From Plantibacter flavus (lineage in GTDB: Bacteria > Actinomycetota > Actinomycetes > Actinomycetales > Microbacteriaceae), in NCBI RefSeq assembly GCF_900177615.1, contig NZ_FXAP01000005.1, positions 348,030 to 412,029 of the forward strand: DNA of 64,000 nucleotides, read 5' to 3'. The notes below the pieces were generated by a model. That model did no database searches. It worked only from the letters and a program-made list of their open reading frames with translations, and was not told where the DNA came from. Shown here in pieces: positions 60,371-64,000 of the stretch; positions within the stretch are counted from its first letter, which is position 1, and each line of letters begins with the position of its first letter. Position numbers and translations under genes: made by a program.

Positions 60371-60376
60371 TAAGGT
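60371..60376 (+). promoter_or_regulatory. -10 box TAAGGT, leaderless promoter
   Basis: TAAGGT ends exactly 6 bp before GTG 60383 of the acyl-CoA carboxylase beta gene. Confidence 0.55.
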
Positions 60377-60382
60377 GAAAGC

Positions 60383-61980
<1,598 letters not shown>

Positions 61981-61984
<4 letters not shown>

Positions 61985-62232
61985 GTGCCGGCGCCGAGCC
62001 GAACACGACCGGGCCGTCGTCGATCGATCTCCGGATCGTGCGCGGTACCCCCACCGACGAGGAGCTCGCGGCGCTCACCGCGGTGCTGAGCGTCGCGATC
62101 GCCGAACAGGCACTGCGCGACGCCGACACCGCCCCGGCACCCCGCGTCCCGTCGACGTGGGAGCGGACGAGGCGGAACCTCCGCTCGGGGATCACCGCGG
62201 GCCCCGGACACTGGCGCGCGTTCACGGGCTGA
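61981..62232 (+). CDS. Acyl-CoA carboxylase epsilon subunit
   Basis: This 83-residue protein starts with GTG overlapping the beta-subunit stop. [20 protein letters not shown] followed by AVLSVAI is the conserved core of actinobacterial AccE/PccE subunits, which stabilise the alpha-beta complex. The C-terminus is basic with tryptophans ([21 protein letters not shown]), also typical. Position and overlap make the assignment firm despite the small size. Confidence 0.9.
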
Positions 62233-62374
62233 GCCGTCTCGACGGAGGACTCGCGCCGGTTGCCCCTCACGGCGCGCGGTGCTGTCCCCCATTCGTGTCC
62301 TCCATAGTGCCGACTGTCGGGGGTACCCCTGATGGAGGATCATCATTCTCGAAAGTTGCGTCTCATCGAGACCA

Positions 62375-62402
62375 CTTCACCAGCTCCTGCTCCATCTAGG
62401 GT
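62375..62402 (+). promoter_or_regulatory. Possible promoter of a structured RNA
   Basis: CTTCAC (62375-62380) and TAGGGT (62397-62402) are 16 bp apart. Transcription would start near 62409, just before two perfect hairpins. The -35 match is weak. Confidence 0.35.
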
Positions 62403-62408
62403 AAGCGG

Positions 62409-62505
62409 GCAGGAGTTCGGGGGCGGGTCAGAGCGGTATTCGGGTTACCGCTCTGACCCACGAACGCCACGGAGGGCCAGCATCGGGTGCTGGCCCTCCT
62501 TTCGT
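62409..62505 (+). ncRNA. Candidate structured small RNA or leaderless terminator region
   Basis: The non-coding stretch after the epsilon-subunit gene holds two perfect stem-loops in series. The first has 14-bp arms (62425-62438 and 62446-62459, GGGTCAGAGCGGTA) with loop TTCGGGT. The second has 12-bp arms (62471-62482 and 62488-62499, GGAGGGCCAGCA) with loop TCGGG, followed by TTTCGTTCG. It does not look like a tRNA and lacks the C-rich loops of 6C RNA. It may be a small RNA of about 95 nt, or simply a double terminator of the carboxylase operon. Confidence 0.35.
62471..62499 (+). terminator. Rho-independent terminator
   Basis: A perfect 12-bp stem, 5-nt loop and a T-rich 3' flank (TTTCGTT). 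It ends the carboxylase transcript or the candidate small RNA. Confidence 0.75.
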
Positions 62506-62568
62506 TCGTCCGGGACCAGGCACTTCACCAGGCTCAGTGATCGTGCGAGGTGCGCTCGGATGTGTTCC

Positions 62569-62587
62569 GGTCCTGAGCTTGTCGAAG
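62569..62587 (+). repeat. Isolated copy of the TGAGCTTGTCGAAG repeat core
   Basis: GGTCCTGAGCTTGTCGAAG is a one-base-shorter relative of the core found in the array downstream and near 56697. Confidence 0.7.
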
Positions 62588-62701
62588 CACGCGCGAGAAC
62601 CACTCAAGCCGCCTGAGGCCCTGAGCGAACCCCTTCCGGCCATCGAGCCCGCCGTCCGCCCAACACGCGACGCCTCGAGGAGCCTCTGCTCGTCCCGCGC
62701 C

Positions 62702-63430
62702 CCCTGAGCACCCTCCTCCCGTCCCTCAGCATCCCCTCCGGTCCCTGAGTACCCCCTCCGTCCCTGAGTACCCCCTCCGTCCCTGAGTACCCCCACCGTT
62801 CCCTGAGCAACCCCCGCCGGTCCCTGAGCAACCTCCTCCGGTCCCTGAGCCTGTCGAAGGGCCCACGGAGAAGCATCCACAACCGGCGACGCCCCACCGT
62901 TCCCTGAGCAACCCCCGCCGGTCCCCGAGCAACCTCCTCCGGTCCCTGAGCAACCTCCTCCGGTCCCTGAGCCTGTCGAAGGGCCCACGGAGAAGCATCC
63001 ACAACCGGCGACGCCCCACCGTTCCCTGAGCAACCCCCGCCGGTCCCCGAGCAACCTCCTCCGGTCCCTGAGCAACCTCCTCCGGTCCCTGAGCCTGTCG
63101 AAGGGCCCACGGAGAAGCATCCACAACCGGCGACGCCCCACCGTTCCCTGAGCAACCCCCGCCGGTCCCCGAGCAACCTCCTCCGGTCCCTGAGCAACCT
63201 CCTCCGGTCCCGGAGCCTGTCGAAGGGCCCACGGAGAAGCATCCACAACCGGCGACGCCCCACCGTTCCCTGAGCAACCCCCGCCGGTCCCCGAGCACCC
63301 CCCACCGGTCCCTGAGCCTGTCGAAGGGCCCACGGAGAAGCATCCACAACCGGCGACGCCCCACCGTTCCCTGAGCACCCCCCTCCGGTCCCTGAGCACC
63401 CCCCACCGGTCCCTGAGCCTGTCGAAGGGC
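62702..63430. repeat. Higher-order tandem repeat array
   Basis: The array is built from about 19-21-bp units starting GGTCCCTGAGC (for example followed by AACCTCCTCC). These units are grouped into larger units that end GTCCCTGAGCCTGTCGAAGG and a spacer starting GCCCACGGAGAAGCATCCAC. Successive larger copies begin their core at 62840, 62962, 63084, 63206, 63307 and 63408: spacing is 122 bp three times, then 101 bp twice, the difference being exactly one 21-bp unit. The left end has degenerate 19-bp units (GTCCCTGAGTACCCCCTCC). Long minus-strand open frames across it are a by-product of repetition. With 62233-62701 this makes a 1.27-kb stretch without a convincing gene. Confidence 0.95.
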
Positions 63431-63500
63431 ACACGAACAACTTCCACAACCGGCCCAACTCGGCATCTGGAATGTCAGTGGTCCATGGTGGACTGGTTCC

Positions 63501-64000
63501 ATGACCGAGACCACCTCCGCTGCGATCCGCGTCGGCGACGACTACGCCGCGCAGCTGGCGCAGTTCTCGGACGAGTGGACGGAGATCCACCGGCAACAGG
63601 CCGCCTTGGACGCACGCAAAGCGCGCCTCCTGGCCCGCTCTGCCGCCTACGCCGACTCCTTCGCAGACGCCACGGTCCCGGCCGTCTTCCCGCCGGCCGA
63701 GCGTCAGGCCCTCTCCCGCCGGTCGACGTGTGCGGCTCTCGCGATGGCGATCCGGGTGCCGGAACGGACGATCCAACGGGCGACGAACGACGCCGAACGT
63801 CTCGTCAACGACGCACCAGCCGTGCTCGAATCGCTCGAGGCAGGCCGCATCTCTGCTCGACACGCGCAGGTGATCACCGACCAACTCTGCGACGTCCCAG
63901 CTGCTGGGCGGGCGGTGTTCCTCGAACAGGTTCTCGTCGTCGCCGAGCGCACCACGGCCGCTGGCCTCCGCACGAGCGCCCGTGTCTTGCGCGAGCGCCT
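63501..64000 (+). CDS. DUF222 (13E12 repeat/HNH endonuclease-type) protein, partial
   Basis: An open frame from ATG 63501 runs off the window with 166 codons visible. It starts MTETTSAAIRVGDDYAAQLA, has a charged helix (EIHRQQAALDARKARLLARS), then ALAMAIRVPERTIQRATNDA, ERLVNDAPAVLESLEAGRIS and ARHAQVITDQLCDVP. This is the DUF222 pattern (A-x-A-L-R-I-P ... L-x-x-G-x-I-S-x-x-H). Such proteins usually end in an HNH nuclease motif beyond the visible part and occur in many copies in actinobacteria. The repeat array lies directly upstream. Confidence 0.85.
   Translation, partial: MTETTSAAIRVGDDYAAQLAQFSDEWTEIHRQQAALDARKARLLARSAAYADSFADATVPAVFPPAERQALSRRSTCAALAMAIRVPERTIQRATNDAERLVNDAPAVLESLEAGRISARHAQVITDQLCDVPAAGRAVFLEQVLVVAERTTAAGLRTSARVLRER

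Noticed and set aside
62409..62505. tRNA or 6C RNA
   Set aside because: No cloverleaf or T-loop sequence is present, and the hairpin loops are TTCGGGT and TCGGG rather than C-rich.
62702..63430. CRISPR array
   Set aside because: Units are contiguous 19-21-bp and 122/101-bp repeats with no unique spacers, and no cas genes are present.
62428..63884. Overlapping minus-strand open frames of 260-430 codons rich in Gly, Cys and Arg
   Set aside because: They are open in three frames at once because the DNA is a tandem repeat without stops. They have no plausible start signal, and one runs antisense into the DUF222 gene.

Overview
The window is G+C-rich, densely coding DNA in which neighbouring genes are often coupled by 4-bp ATGA/GTGA overlaps. 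Gene content points to an actinobacterium of the order Micrococcales, most likely Microbacteriaceae: an acyl-CoA carboxylase beta/epsilon pair beside birA, a PH-domain protein, purK, purE and an LCP protein, plus a DUF222/HNH-type gene. At least fourteen genes have a TANNNT-like -10 box only 6-9 bp before the start codon, the signature of leaderless transcription that is common in this phylum. The family assignment is inference from gene content.

Positions 1-39,066 form a large surface-polysaccharide locus. It holds nine glycosyltransferases, a broken hexapeptide acyltransferase, two MATE/Wzx-type flippases, an ABC exporter pair (permease and ATPase), a GtrA protein, a YbhN-type membrane protein, a DUF2142 and a YfhO-type multi-spanning protein, and an LCP transferase that could attach the glycan to the wall. 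Two nucleotide-sugar routes are recognisable. One is dTDP-L-rhamnose (rmlA, rmlC, rmlD; rmlB is not in the window). The other is a GDP-mannose branch (Gmd, a GDP-fucose-synthase-like reductase and a ColD-like PLP 3-dehydratase), which predicts a GDP-3,6-dideoxyhexose such as colitose, unusual for a Gram-positive envelope. A GH65 phosphorylase with a beta-phosphoglucomutase lies downstream of the dideoxyhexose genes. A lipoprotein and a secreted protein with four C-terminal repeats form a further small unit.

Positions 39,063-60,243 contain purE, purK, a PH-domain protein, an EI24 protein and birA. purE and purK are separated by about 17 kb that looks like an insertion. That segment carries a ferritin-like/VIT1 iron transporter, an OafA/SGNH acyltransferase, a complete operon from acetoacetyl-CoA to isopentenyl diphosphate by the mevalonate route (mevalonate kinase, diphosphomevalonate decarboxylase, phosphomevalonate kinase, HMG-CoA reductase, HMG-CoA synthase; no isomerase), and an unusually long GltB-like glutamate synthase coupled by ATGA overlap to a CysJ-type diflavin reductase, with no gltD and no cysI nearby.

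Positions 60,383-64,000 hold the acyl-CoA carboxylase beta and epsilon genes, a structured intergenic region with two perfect hairpins, a higher-order tandem repeat array (122-bp and 101-bp units built on a 21-bp unit containing GGTCCCTGAGC), and the beginning of a DUF222 gene that leaves the window. A short relative of the array sits between the diflavin reductase and purK.

Most promising for follow-up: the GltB/diflavin-reductase pair, the dideoxyhexose module whose reductase lacks the epimerase cysteine, and the repeat array with its neighbouring structured RNA candidate.
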